Part shown: positions 46,303 through 57,709 of the stretch, piece by piece
How positions within the stretch are numbered: position 1 is the first letter of the stretch
Layout of the letters: the number at the start of each line of letters is the position of its first letter
Source: Tricholoma matsutake
Lineage: Eukaryota; Basidiomycota; Agaricomycetes; Agaricales; Tricholomataceae
Reading direction: 5' to 3'
Assembly (NCBI GenBank): GCA_026075535.2
Contig: AP026546.1
Location: forward strand, 372,001 to 436,000
DNA length: 64,000 nucleotides
Translations under genes and position numbers: made by a program
The notes under the pieces: generated by a model
Told to the model about the DNA's origin: nothing
The model's input: only the letters and a program-made list of their open reading frames with translations
The model's database searches: none

Positions 46303-47130
46303 CTAGGCCCTGGGTTTGCTGATTACACTCGTCGACTAGTAAAGATAGGCAGCAGTAGGAGACCCCAAGTTGTAGGCAGCGCATTATTCAACGTTTATCT
46401 GAACACGCTCACGTGATTAAATTTAAAGTGCACATGTGACAAAGACGAGCCCCAGATCAAATCCAAGGACTTCGTATACGTCTGGAAGCTGAACCGGAAT
46501 ATGGATATGAAGGGGAGGAGGGTGTTGGAGAACTTTGAGAGATGGTCGAAGCACAGCGCAGGACTCGAGGTTTCTTCCCGGAGAAGCGCCCCCTTGATCC
46601 ATCACCTCCCGAGGAGGAAGTCCATGTGTTCCTCGACGCCGACGATGAACAGGGACCGATCTTCAACCTCACAGTGAATATGAAATGTTTGACATCATGG
46701 CGGATGCGACAAGCCTCTCGTTCCTGCTTCAGCCGGTGTGGCATCGAGGGACACAAAGAGGCTTAGCTGCTTTGTTCCTATCGCCGCTGAGGCGATGCTG
46801 TACATCAGGGTGGGTCACCACTTATGTCTACTGGAACTATTAACCATGAGTCGGGGACTGCGTCTCCGACTCCACCTCCAGCGCCAGCATTGAAGTAACC
46901 ACCTAGTTTGAGAACGCGAAGGCGAGAGACCAGTCTTTGATCCCTAGTCCAGAACCAGGAGTCGAGGCAGCTGTAGAGTACCCAGAGCAGGGATTAGCTT
47001 CCCCTGCTAACGGTAGCCCTCGCTTGTACAGCGATGTGGTTGCCACAAGAACGTCCTCTGCTGCTAGTCAGCATGACGATACCCAGCTTGACGCGGGTAT
47101 ACGTTCGGCTCCAAACACTTCCTATGTTGA
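46303..47130. other. Intergenic interval between the two kinase-type genes, left part
   Basis: A plus-strand stretch near 46490-46766 reads EPEYGYEGEEGVGELREMVE and FFPEKRPLDPSPPEEEVHVF, then ends. It resembles a gene fragment but is not recognised. Nothing else is supported. Confidence 0.25.
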
Positions 47131-47468
47131 CGAGCTTTCGTCTCAGATAGACAAAGCATTCAATAGCAAAGATTTTCTTGTACATTCGTGTATATTCGTC
47201 TAATCAATTTATGACTGAGAACCCTCCTGACAAGGAGGATGAGTCATGACCCCCTACCATATCATCAAACACAAGGAGGCGAGGGCGACCACGGAGTCCA
47301 TATTTGTGTTTGATCACATCGCCTGGTGCTCTCCAAAGCTTGATAAAATGTTCTTTCCGAAAAGCCTAAGCCTACACAGTCCAGGATGTCGTCTAGAGGA
47401 ATAAGGTCGTGTTCATAGAGATTCATCGCAGCTAGCTTTAGATCTTGACTAATCTTACGGTACGGCAT
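47130..47468 (-). pseudogene. Tc1/mariner-like (DDE_3) transposase N-terminal fragment
   Basis: From 47468 the minus strand reads MPYRKISQDLKLAAMNLYEH, DLIPLDDILDCVGLGFSERT and FYQALE. In a second frame it continues FIKLWRAPGDVIKHKYGLRG plus RPRLLVFDDM. This is the helix-turn-helix start and the KHKYGLRGRPR link of the transposases of Agaricomycete Tc1-like elements. The catalytic DDE part is absent and one frameshift is needed. The fragment lies between the two divergent kinase-type genes. Confidence 0.65.
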
Positions 47469-48111
47469 GACTGATTGACAAATTTGGCTAAGTCCACTAT
47501 TTCGTAACTAAACACATTGTTTGGTTACTGCCAACAAATATGCAATTAGCTGTAATAAGGTCTGTCATGGTGGGGGGGTGAAGGGAATATTGATTGAAAA
47601 AACTATCTAGGTATTGCATTGTACTTGGTGGCCACCAGATGAACAATGAAGTCGAGCCATAATCTAATAATACTAATAGATTCTAGTGCGATAAGATCGA
47701 TCTCTGCACGTGGTAAAAATCACGTGATCTGTTTTCTTAAGGGGTCGGATTGCTTGAGACGGCAAGACCCGTCCAACGACATCGATATCGCTTCCTGCTC
47801 TATCAACATCTCTCTCACTTCCTTTGCATGTTTGTATTTGAGTTGGAATATTTTATATAAGCGCGATGGATGCCATTTTTTACCCTTCCACATTCCTTGA
47901 CGACTCCTGCTTCAGCATCTTGTATAAATTCCCTTGTAGCCAATCTTCCACTATGCCTTCACCATTACCTCAACTTCATGCATGTGACTCACAGGACTCT
48001 CAGGCTACTGGTGCTTGTCATCATGGTGTTGACGATGTCATAGATCAATATTTTGCCACTGCTATTCCCGAACAAACTTCTACCCACCAACTTCCAAGTG
48101 CATCCTGAACA

Positions 48112-49814
48112 ATGCCCAATGGCCATCTCCTCTACACCGCTCTACAGCCTGCACCTTCGATTGTCTCTCGTCTATACACGTCCCTGCTCCCTGGAGAAGC
48201 CTTCCCAGGTCCGAAGCTCAATGGAGCTATCCAGAAAGAGCTCGATGCTGACCATGTCATTACCACAACCATCCTTTTCATCGATATCCTCTTTCCTGAT
48301 GAGCGCCTTCCATTCGCACTTGACGACGCCTTCTTCGAAAAGATGGGACAGCCATTTATGACTGCCAAAGGTGTTCAGAAGCCGATTTGGGATGCTGGAA
48401 CCTTCCTCATGTTCGGAGACGATTCTGACCTCGGACTGGATCCAAATGTGAAGATCGACTCTACTACTGGGAGAGTGAAACAGATCACATTGGCTAACAA
48501 GATATTCTCGGTTGTGAAGTTGATCTACAATTTGGATTCCCTCGTTGGTCGCGGAACTAAAGTTTGGGTTGTGAAAGAGAGTAATGAATCCTACGTACTG
48601 AAGGATTCCTGGATCCAACTCCGTCATGCGCAGTCTGAAGCCAGCATCCTGGCGCTGATGCACGGTCATGACGCCATCAAAGGATGTGTACCCTTGTTGT
48701 ACTGTAGCGAGGATGTGCAGATTAATGGTCGAAGGGACTGCACAGAGAACTACCGAAAAGATTTACATGGATGGCCATTTTCACAGCGCGTTCATCGTCG
48801 CTATGCAACCTCGCCTATTGGCGAACCGCTGGCGTCTTTCAAATCCAAGAAAGAATTTATCACTGTGATGATATCTCTTATTCGAAGTAAGTTGTCTAGT
48901 TTGCGCTGCACAAGTAATGAAACTTACAGTAACTCTATAGCTCATCAATACCTTGTCGAAAAACTTGGAATACTGCATTGCGATATAAGCATCTACAACC
49001 TTTTGATCAATCGTACCGATGCTATTATACGTGGGCTTCTGATCGTTTTTGACTTTGGAATACTCTTGTCGGCTGCCAATGCACCAGTGGTTCAAACTTC
49101 CACTAGTACTTCGGGCGATATTGCCGCGGGCACGATGTATGAGGCTAGTGGGACTAACAGCAATGTTGGTGATGTCGAGAGGATTGTTGATGCGTCCAAT
49201 GATGAAGATGACCAAGGGTTCAAGACATCCAACTCTAAGGTCAAGAACGTTCGCACTGTACATTCCTTCATTTCAAAGTCTATGAACCAGAGAGTTAATT
49301 ATAAATCAGGGCACACCACCATTCACTCCTTGTTAGCAAAGATGAACAATTCACACATCAGCCTCGTCACGATCCCGAGTCATTCATTTATGTCATATTC
49401 TACATTTGCACTTTCACTTGTGGACCTGGAATCCGTCGATCAAAATCCGAAATTCCTGCAGAGGACTCCATGCGTGCCTGGTTCAACAACGACAGTAAAC
49501 TCAGTGCTATTGGGTGGACTAAAGCTGGACATATGTGTGGCCCATATATCACAATTGTGCCCTACTTTTCGGAATATTGGCAGGATTTTGGGCCCTTTGC
49601 CCTAAAGTTGTCCCGAGCTTGTTTTCCTGCCAATGCAACTCGCACACTGTATGGACTCACCTATGAAACAGTTCTCGCAATATTGGAGGAGGCATTGGAG
49701 AAGGTTACAGAGCCTATTACGACGCCCAGATTACCCATCAAGCGGCATGCTCCCAACGCTGGCGATCATATGCACTTGAGGGGGGTAAAGCAAACGAAGT
49801 GGGAGGAGGGCTAG
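48112..49814 (+). CDS. FunK1-type fungal protein kinase
   Basis: Exon 1 runs from the ATG at 48112 to 48886. An intron of exactly 54 nt (48887-48940, GTAAGT...CTATAG) keeps the frame whether spliced or not. Exon 2 holds the kinase core, GILHCDISIYNLLI and GLLIVFDFGILLS. A further intron or frameshift lies between about 49275 and 49337, after which the frame reads HDPESFIYVIFYICTFTCGP, SMRAWFNNDSKLSAIGWTKA and the C-terminus to 49814. Earlier text VWVVKESNESYVLKDSWIQL and SQRVHRRYATSPIGEPLASF is FunK1-specific. The family motif is usually HRDIS; here it is HCDIS. FunK1 kinases are expanded in mushrooms; substrates are mostly unknown. A short frame ending just before 48112 (MPSPLPQLHACDSQDS...) may be an upstream ORF. 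Probably functional or recently inactive. Confidence 0.75.
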
Positions 49815-49989
49815 GTAATTTCAATCTTTCAAGGACACCTACATTACTGTTACCATCCTTGTTATGTGTTTACGATCTATGTATGTTGCTCTCATGGTGT
49901 AACCTTCATTCATTTTTTCAAAACATTGTGTTATCTCGTTTTGCACTGTCTATTTTTGGGATATAAATAAATAATATCACGCGTGCTGG

Positions 49990-50380
49990 CAAAAATTGCT
50001 AGCCTCGACCGACCAGGAACGACAGCAGTTCGCCAATGATCTAACTCTCCCGCAATTGATTGCCGTATCTGCAAGGTAGGTACTCCAAAGTCATTCTATT
50101 TTCAGTTCACTTTACGCTGACTCTTTCACCCCCAAAGTTCTAATCGTCAAAACTGAGGTTTGTAGTTTATGCCGGCATCATCATCATTGTTCGTTCGCTG
50201 ATAGATACCAAAGGTGCGTAATGTATACCATCTTCACAACCACTATGCGAGAATGGTGCTCATACCAAAGGAAGCTACTTATGTTCTCGAGCATGGATGC
50301 AGGTCAAGCACCATTATAAACTCTCCATCGACTCAGCTGAGAACAAGGGGCTCACAGACTACCTCGCTAGATGCTAGATG
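49990..50380 (+). other. Exon-like remnants of a small membrane protein, not recognised
   Basis: QERQQFANDLTLPQLIAVSA ends at a GTAGGT donor. An in-phase acceptor then gives RFVVYAGIIIIVRSLIDTK, a single membrane segment, ending at GTGCGT. A last piece VKHHYKLSIDSAENKGLTDY plus LARC ends in TAG. Phase agreement at the first junction supports real exons. No start codon is visible upstream, so the gene is 5'-truncated or starts in an unseen exon. The family is unknown to me. Confidence 0.35.
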
Positions 50381-50567
50381 AGTCTACAGAATATCAGTAC
50401 CATATTTCTATGTAACTGTGCACTAATCCCAATTTCAAGGATTCGGGAATCCCTTGTACCAGCGAATAGCCTGATGGACAGACAAGATAATCTAATCTAA
50501 CTCTCCTGTAATTAGTAGCTATAGTTAAATGAGAAGTCGACCTTCTAATAGGGAATATTCGGTCAGC

Positions 50568-52931
50568 TTAATATCCTGAAGCTATCCCGTTCTTTCTAGA
50601 ATCGCTGGCAGCTGACATTAAAAAGTAAAAACAACATGTCTACCACAATTGTATACAGAACTCACCGGTGATCTTTCCATTCTGCTGCACAACTGCTTGA
50701 ACAGCAGCAGCAACCCTATTAATATCACGAACTGTGATCAAATCATCTCAAGTCAAAAATCCATAAGCCAAGGATCCATCCTTTTTTAAACGCACCTGTA
50801 ACATTGTGACCACGATCTCGTAACCCATCAAGTATCTCTGGAGGATACACAGAATCAGCTTCTAAAATTGGAGGGTATAATTGATCATGCAGTCATCCGA
50901 ATTCTATCGCCTGGCTAACATCCAAGCCCAAATCTAGATTAAGAAGTGTTTGAAAAACGGCCCCAAAGATCTGCGAGCCACCTGATCCACCGATGGCCAC
51001 AAAAAGCGAACCATCGGCATGCTCAATAATTGTTGGTATGGTAGACGAAAGTGGACATTTTCCAGGCTTAGGGAAATTGTCTACGCAAGTCGATCAGGGG
51101 CCATCATGTTAGGTATAGGGTACACATACAAGGCGAAGGCAAGAGGTCGAACGCGTTAGGGATGCCGGGTATCGAGAAAACATCCATTTCGTCATTAAGT
51201 ACGATGCCAGTTACGGGGTCAAGGACTTGAGAACCAAAGACCAAGTTTACGGTCGAGTTCAAGGCAACTGCCATGCCATGTTTATCGACCACCGATGTAT
51301 GACTCTGTATATATCAGTAGTGCAATGTATCCAAGGGCTTTACGAAGGTCACAGTGCCATGATCAATCTTGACACCGTAGTCTGGATTATAATATTCTGA
51401 GGGATGAGCACGGTCCTATCATGCTGAATGGTTCACAATATACGAACAAAAATACGTGTAGACTCACGTCCGTTATATTCCTAAAAATGGCATCGGCAAA
51501 GATCTTTGTCGAAATTTGATCTATGTGCGATGTGTCGTTGTTGAAATCAGGATCACATATTTTAGTCCTGAAAACGTAACCATCAGAGCATAGCCAAAAC
51601 ATTCGTAAAACTCCACTTGCCGTGCTGCAAATCCAAATTTCATGATCTCTACGATTCTATAAGCGTTGAGGGCAGTCCGTTCCTTCATCCTATATCTCAA
51701 GCAAATTCATCATGTGCAAAAAGACTGTTGTTGTTGTTATTATTATTGAAAGAAAGAAAGAATATCGAGGTCTTTTCAACATACCTGGTCCTGATGTAGG
51801 TACATGCGTAGCATAAACCTTTCTACCGCGATACGTCCCCTGCAACGCAAGGTCTACTTTGACGGAATAATTCTCCAGATCTGAATGAGAAAGTAGTATG
51901 CCTCCAGTTGAGCAAACTTTGTGAACCAGGGAATGCGCAATGGGGCCCTTAGTTCAGTGATGAATGGGCGAAAGATTCCAAGAGACAGATCAAAACACCT
52001 ACCTTGTAGAAGGCGTCTGCGCCTTCCTGCGCAATCCTTGCAAGGGTACGTGAAAGATTTGTCCGCCGAATAAGCTCACCCTCACGCAAGAACCTTCCTT
52101 GAGGTGCAAATATAGCACTCCAATCTGGGTTATTCAGCATGAGATCCGGAAACCACTGAAGAAAGGATATCAGTATCGATGTGAAAGAAGAAAAAAATTG
52201 CCCGGCCTCACTGGTATGCGTTTTCCCAATTCTTTATCCACTTCCCACCCTTCCGCCAAGGAGACACTCGGTTTGACTAGTCTTTTCCATGACAGCTTCC
52301 GGCTGCCCCATCTGCGATACACCTGCTCAAGCCCCCACACTTCTCCAGGAACCCCAACAGACAAACCACCATACTTGGCCAAGTCAGGGGATTTGACATA
52401 CATGGAACTGTTGGAGAGCGCAGGGGCAGTTTCTCGGAAGTCAATTGTATGTACTTCGGATGGATGACCATGAGAATCAGGAGGTATCCGTACGATCATG
52501 AAGCCTCCACATCCTACACTGGATCTAAGCATATTTGGATTTACGAGATGATAATAACCAAAGTATCATGGCGACACACACGAAAACATGTTGACGACAC
52601 CGACGCAAAATGTAACACTGATAGCAGCATCAATCGCGTTCCCTCTGTCCTTGAGAACATCAACACCGATGTCAGAACAACGCTTATTCTCAGATGTGAC
52701 AGCGCCGTGTTTAGCTTTTACGAGATACGCGGGGTTGCGTCGCTCGCTGAGAGATTTAAAGATGTGCGACAAGGTATAATCGAACTTATCCTGTAAAGGA
52801 TTCGAGAAGAAGAGCACCAGTGCAGAGAGAACCGTGAATCCTAGTAGCCATTGCTTCCATGGATGACGCTGCCTAGAAGAAGTGTCCAAGTCGGATAAGT
52901 AGAGATGGTCCTTGCATTGGAAGCTGTGCAT
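50568..52931 (-). CDS. Gamma-glutamyltransferase with one in-frame TGA
   Basis: The start is the ATG at 52931. A cytosolic start precedes a signal-anchor helix (WLLGFTVLSALVLFF). Family landmarks follow in order: KHGAVTSENKRCSDIGVDVL, GNAIDAAIS, SCGFMIVR-type text, and NPDWSAIFAPQGRFLREGEL. Then come YATHVPTSGP, EIMKFGFAAR, EYYNPDYGVKIDHGTSHTSV with catalytic Thr at the cleavage site GTSHTSVVD, NSTVNLVFGSQVLDP, and the oxyanion region CPLSSTIPTIIEHADGSLFV. The end, NRVAAAVQAVVQQNGKITG / AASDSRKNGIASGY, stops at 50568. Introns obey GT-AG, and one is GC-AG (FGFAA|R, GCAAGT donor, about 51625). The only defect is TGA at 50893-50895 in AIEFG*LHDQLYP, where arginine is expected. Gamma-glutamyltransferase cleaves glutathione at the cell surface. 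Confidence 0.9.
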
Positions 52932-53273
52932 GCCAGTGTGAGTGTGACTCGGAGGATATGTCAATTGATGTCGTTGGAAGTGATTTCCTTAGCCGCCTGA
53001 GAGTCTCGAAGCTCGTTATAGAGAATGGGCATGCCAGGGCCCAGAGGTGCCAGTGTGCCATATAAACCCTGTCGTCATCGTACGTTAGTAACGTTACCGA
53101 GTCCGCCGGGTGCCGGGTGAGCTTTCAGAGTGCCACAATGTTTGTTTGGAAATACGATGGAAGCTTGGCAGGATGCATGATGCCGGTGACATGGAAGTGG
53201 CGCATTCTCACCTTGACCTTGACCAACCTTGAAAGCTTGATAAAACAGGCTCAAACGTCGAGTCGCCATCAAT

Positions 53274-54010
53274 AGAGCTTATCTGCAACCCAGGTCAAAC
53301 TTTTTCTGAGCGACCAGGAACCAAAAAGTTTGAGCAGCCGAACTCGGTTTGAACCGTCACACAGCCCTAACTAAATAAGGACAGGCCAGCTTATCCATAA
53401 ATGGTTCACTCCCCAGCATCGGCTCCCTCGTTCTAGTAGGTTCCACCTCTGATCACCACTGAAATGAAGTCGTGCAAGAAGGATGCATAATGCTTCGATG
53501 GCAGTGAAGTTGTAGCGGCTCTCTGTTCTGAAGGGATTAGGTATTTCCATCACCCTGACAAGGCAGACAATCTCTTTGGGATAGAACCTAGCTATTATGA
53601 TTGGTATGAAGGCATTTGTAAACTTAAGACTGGCATACCAAAAACTGTATAAGCATTCCTCTCTATCCCTACTTTCTAGGATTGCTTCTGTCATTCTGAA
53701 ACCACCAAGTTGAGGATGAGTGGCACGATGCAGTGAATTCATTGCTAAAACATTGGTATTTTCAAGCAACAATATCGCATTTTGAAGGGACAACAGCTCT
53801 TCTATCTCATCATCTGCTATAGACATGAGTAGGCTGTATAGAGTGCCCAGTTGACGAAGCATTTTGTAAAGAGTTCATGAAGAATTTCAACCGAACTTGA
53901 GCCGAATTATACATCCCAATTAAGACAAGCCTAAGGGACAACTAACTTTGACCCAGATCACACCTGGTTCGAACCGAAAAAAAGTTTGACCTGGGTTGCA
54001 GATAAGCTCT
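53274..54010. mobile_element. Internally deleted Harbinger-like transposon with TIRs and TSD
   Basis: Ends AGAGCTTATCTGCAACCCAG (53274) and its exact reverse complement (54010) extend as TIRs of at least 30 bp through GTCAAACTTTTT. The element is flanked by AAT on both sides (53271-53273 and 54011-54013), a 3-bp target duplication as made by PIF/Harbinger transposases. It contains a minus-strand transposase N-terminus. The rest of the transposase, expected between the ORF end (53371) and the left TIR, is deleted. Confidence 0.85.
53371..53862 (-). pseudogene. DDE_Tnp_4 (Harbinger) transposase, N-terminal part
   Basis: From the ATG at 53862: MLRQLGTLYSLLMSIADDEI, then TNVLAMNSLHRATHPQLGGF and YNFTAIEALCILLARLHFSG plus DQRWNLLER. 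The text TAIEALCILLARL-x-x-SGDQ is the conserved start of the Agaricomycete Harbinger-like DDE transposases. The frame slips after LLERGSRCW, and the catalytic DDE domain is absent. A full-length relative elsewhere would be needed to mobilise this copy. Confidence 0.75.
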
Positions 54011-54282
54011 AATCTCAACTGACATTCCCTGCCAGCAATATTCCAAGTGCCAGTAGCAGTGACAGTTTGTGTATAACTACTATAATGTCGGCTAACTACC
54101 TAACCGGCGGGGCCCACCAGTGCTGGTGATGACAACAACAAACCAAAAAAAAAAGATAATATTCTAAATAAAGTTACAACCCCATCTAAAAAGCAACGTC
54201 CAGTGTCCACGTCATCAAAATCACAGCACTTATAACATACATACAATACACACTTATAACATACATACAATACACACTTATA

Positions 54283-55770
54283 TTATTCTCCAGCGAACAG
54301 CCTAATAACCAGATATGTCATCGATCCAATGAAGCGTATCACTGTCATTATCGAGTTGGAGTGGAAGTCAGCAAGAGAAAGACAAAAGACAAAGATGAGG
54401 ACAAAATGCACAAGCAAGCCCAGCAACAGAAAACAGTATAAACACCATATACCCATTAACAGCCGCGTTGGCACCAGAGTTGCTCGCTTTCGCCGCCGTT
54501 GGCATAGTGAGGGGTGGGGAAGGATAATGAGGTGGGGAAGGATAATGAGGTGGGGAAGGATAGTGAGGTGGGGAAGGATAGTGGGCAGGGGTGGGGAAGA
54601 ATAGCAGCGCCTATACAAACAACGTCTATTAGTTACTAGTCAACTAACATTACAAGGACACGAGAAAAGAAAGGACTCATATTCGAAAGGGTCCACGCCA
54701 AAAGCACACTAACCTAAGGTAAAAACAAACAAATTCAACAACCTTCCTCAAACCCAAAAAAAAACAAAAAAGATGCACTTTGTCCTAAAAGTTCTATAAT
54801 AGTCCTCCTGCGCCGTAGCCTTCCTTATCCATGCCTTTCTCCTCCCTAGGAGGCTTAGTCTTCAACACATGTATAGCATCCTCATACCCCACATTCAGCT
54901 GTTCCTGTGTAACAGGCATCGAAACGTCTACAGAGTTTTTGTTTTCTTGCGTGTATGAGACTTGCCCTAGGGTCGGATTGGATCTTGTTGTCGCCTTTCG
55001 TACCCCACGATACGTCGTGTACGTTGGTGAACTGGTTTTTGGGTGGGGGGAAAGAGGGTTGGGGTGGAAGGGGGGGGGAAGTGACAAGGTGAGTGAGTGT
55101 GTGGGTGGGTGGGGGAAAGTGGGGGAGAAGGGGACGTACAGCATATACGTTGAGCATGTTTATGTAAGACGGAGCCATGAGTAGATATTGCACAAACGAC
55201 GTAACCAAATGCCACGGCTCGAACTATGTCCACCCCATCAGCACATCCACAGGCAAAAAAAAAAACCCCCGAAAAAAAAAAAAAACAAAAACAAAAACAC
55301 ACGTACGAAAATCACAGAAGACAAGATATACAACCCCAGCATTGCAAGGAGTGACAATACGATGTTGCGAAATATCGGATTAGTGAATATATCTGAAAAA
55401 CCGAGTGGGCGACCTGTGTTTTTCTGCACTGTGCTCGCTACGTTTTGGATGCCTTTGAATGCTAGGAGGAAGGCTGCTACCTGTCAAAGCAAGGTAGGAA
55501 TGTCAATATGTGGGGTCCAAAAAAAAAACACGAACCGTCATATAAACCGTAATAAACGCAAACCCCACAATAGCCATCGTATACCCCCCACTTTGAACCC
55601 TGAGGTCTATTCCTGAGTGCGAGGATGAAACACATGATGAGGATGCCTAGGTAGAAGTACGTGAGGATGCTCGGTGGTTATTCCTGTTAAGTGAAATGTT
55701 GGGTCTTCTAGGGAGTCAGAGAGGATGGTGAAGGCTATGAAGTAGTTGGGCTGTGTGAGCGGGGGGGGTT
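54283..55770 (-). pseudogene. Chitin synthase, 3' part, with several frameshifts
   Basis: The C-terminal membrane region of a chitin synthase is readable in order. It starts QPNYFIAFTILSDSLEDPTF, ILTYFYLGILIMCFILAL, NRPQGSKWG and YTMAIVGFAFITVYMTV. It continues VAAFLLAFKGIQNVASTVQK, GRPLGFSDIFTNPIFRNIVL, FEPWHLVTSFVQYLLMAPSY, TNVHDVSWGTKGDNKIQSD, GYEDAIHVLKTKPPREEK and QEDYYRTFRTKC. It ends AAVNGYMVFILFSVAGLA and RFIGSMTYLVIRLFAGE-stop. Chitin synthase polymerises cell-wall chitin at the plasma membrane. The catalytic half (QRRRW etc.) is absent, and at least four one-base shifts are needed: near 55655, at a G run near 55590, near 54975 (extra C in GACCCTAGG) and near 54812. Introns still have good splice sites. 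A short Pro-rich repeat sits in the last loop. Confidence 0.85.
54500..54598. repeat. 21-bp tandem repeat encoding PSPPHY-type loop
   Basis: GTGGGGAAGGATAATGAG-type units of about 21 bp repeat four times. In the chitin synthase frame (minus) they encode HYPSPP repeats just before TMPTAAKASNSGANAAVNGY. They lengthen the loop between the last two membrane helices. A 27-bp duplication (CACTTATAACATACATACAA...) lies nearby at 54222-54276. Confidence 0.85.
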
Positions 55771-56550
55771 GATGAAAAATGGATTGGGAGATGAAAAAAT
55801 GAGAGAAGCAACACAAAAAGATATCGACTTGGCTAGCAAGTGCATTGTCGTAGGGGGAAAACCAAGTGCCGGAGGTTACCTTGTCTTCGCTGGTTGTTAC
55901 TTTGGTTGCATAATCACGCATCGAGATGACTGTTAGTAAGGCATAGTACTAAGTGAGGAAAACTTTAGGAGAAGAGAAGCTTAAGAAAGAGCTTGCTTGC
56001 CTGTTCTTGTGTGGCGCGATCTGGTGGGGATACTGGGTGTGCTCTGTTTCCCCTTGACTGCCAGGCCGCACTCTGGTGCGGATTTTATTGTTGACTTGGA
56101 GATGTGACCGTGCTCTGCAGAAACGTTTAGCTTGGAACGACAAGGATTGACAGTAAAATATAAACCCAAGGGTGTCCAAAATATGGGAAACTTGTGGAGA
56201 TTTGCCTAATCTGGGCCGGGCATTTGTTATTGCATTAACATGTGTGAATGCACAGGCTGATCACACCGGAGGCATTGGCCAGCTCATGTCTTCGGCAGAT
56301 CATCTAGCAAGCTAGGTGACTTGTGGTTGGTCATCTTGGGCGTCGTTCCCCAGTTCGTCATGGTCCTCCATTCGTTGTTGTTGTCGTACCCCATTCCTTG
56401 TTACTGTCCCCATCGTTGTTCCTGTCGTTGTTGTCTCCTTTCCCTGTACCCGTCCTGTCGCTGTTGTCGTACCCCGTCCTGTCCTGCCATTGTCGTCGTC
56501 GTCATCCCTGTCCTCTGTTCCCGGTTGTCTTCATCATTCCACCCGCCATC

Positions 56551-56720
56551 CACCCCACGAGCAGTTGCTCACGAGGCTGGGGGCGGGTGGTGTGTCGTCC
56601 GTCGCCGCGGTTGGTGCTGGTATACAACGACTCCCTCTTGTTGTTTGTGGTCAGTCCTCGGTCATTTCCTAGTGTGCACCAACCTTCCACCCTACGAGCA
56701 GCAGTGTGGGCAGTCCTCAG
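56551..56720. repeat. Dispersed GAGCAGTTGCTCACGAGGCTGG motif, copies D and E
   Basis: Copy D reads CACCCCACGAGCAGTTGCTC followed by ACGAGGCTGGGGGCGGGTGG. Copy E at about 56692 reads CACCCTACGAGCAGCAGTG. The surrounding 56300-57200 is rich in GTCGTT/CCTGTCGTTGTC text and holds no supported gene. Similar GTCATC/GTCGTT text surrounds copies A and B, so the motif sits in a longer dispersed repeat. Confidence 0.65.
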
Positions 56721-57709
56721 TCAGCGGGTGGAGGTGCGGGTGGATTGGTTGGGATTATGGTGTCGTTGTGAGATAAGCCCTGTGGGTAATGAAAATAGAA
56801 GTTAGTTTAATGAGAAAAAACAATAAAAACACCTACCTGGGGCCTCGTCCTTGTACCCCCGTCTTGTCCTCATGTCCGTCTTCCCACCGCTTGCTCATTC
56901 AGTGGTCCTCGTCGTCGTCATTGTCGTCGTTTTCCTGTCGTTTCCACTGCATCACATCACCGGGGCATTGGGGATTTTTGGGACATTGACCGACTAGCTT
57001 GATCGCCGAACCGTGAGGGCAGGTCTGATGATCAGGGGGATGAAATATCAGCATGGAATGAACAATGAGCGCGCAGGGAATGAGAGAACAGGGAGAACAA
57101 GGGAGAAGAAGAACAAGGAAGAAACAGGGGACAATGTTGAGCCTCGCTACCCAGGGGCTCCCACTGTAGAGGCTGGACAGCTCAGTCAACACCATTCATA
57201 GACATGAAGGAAAGAAGGAGAGAGGAGACGACACCGATGCGATGTGCAAGCAAACTTGCCAGTGGCGGCGTGATCGCGCCCATGGCCACAGTGATTATGT
57301 AATAATAAAATACCAAAAAGGAAGGAGACTAATTACACGAGATCAATTACTGACTAATCACTATGTATGGCATACAGATCAATTTCCAGAGACATGCGGA
57401 AGACATGAACTGAGCTCATGTCGTTTTGACATGAGCTGGAACATGCCTCCGGTGAAAGAAAGAAATAAACTGATGAAACGAATGAGGAAGTGATTCTGCC
57501 TAGGTCAGGTTCCCCACTGTAGCCATCAGTTTGTTGCTTGTCGATTGCCTGTGGTCCCAGTTTCTCATTCCATTGCCTGCGTTCCTTGTTCAAACTGGCC
57601 AGTTGTTGTCCACTGGCCAGTTCATCAGGAAATCCAAGGTATGCTGACATGACCAGACAGAATTTGTAAGCAGCAAACGAGCTGATATTACCTGACACAA
57701 GTGTGCGTA

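Noticed and set aside
52566..52964. Gamma-glutamyltransferase start at 52964
   Set aside because: The codon there is TTG; the first ATG in frame is at 52931, just before the signal-anchor region.
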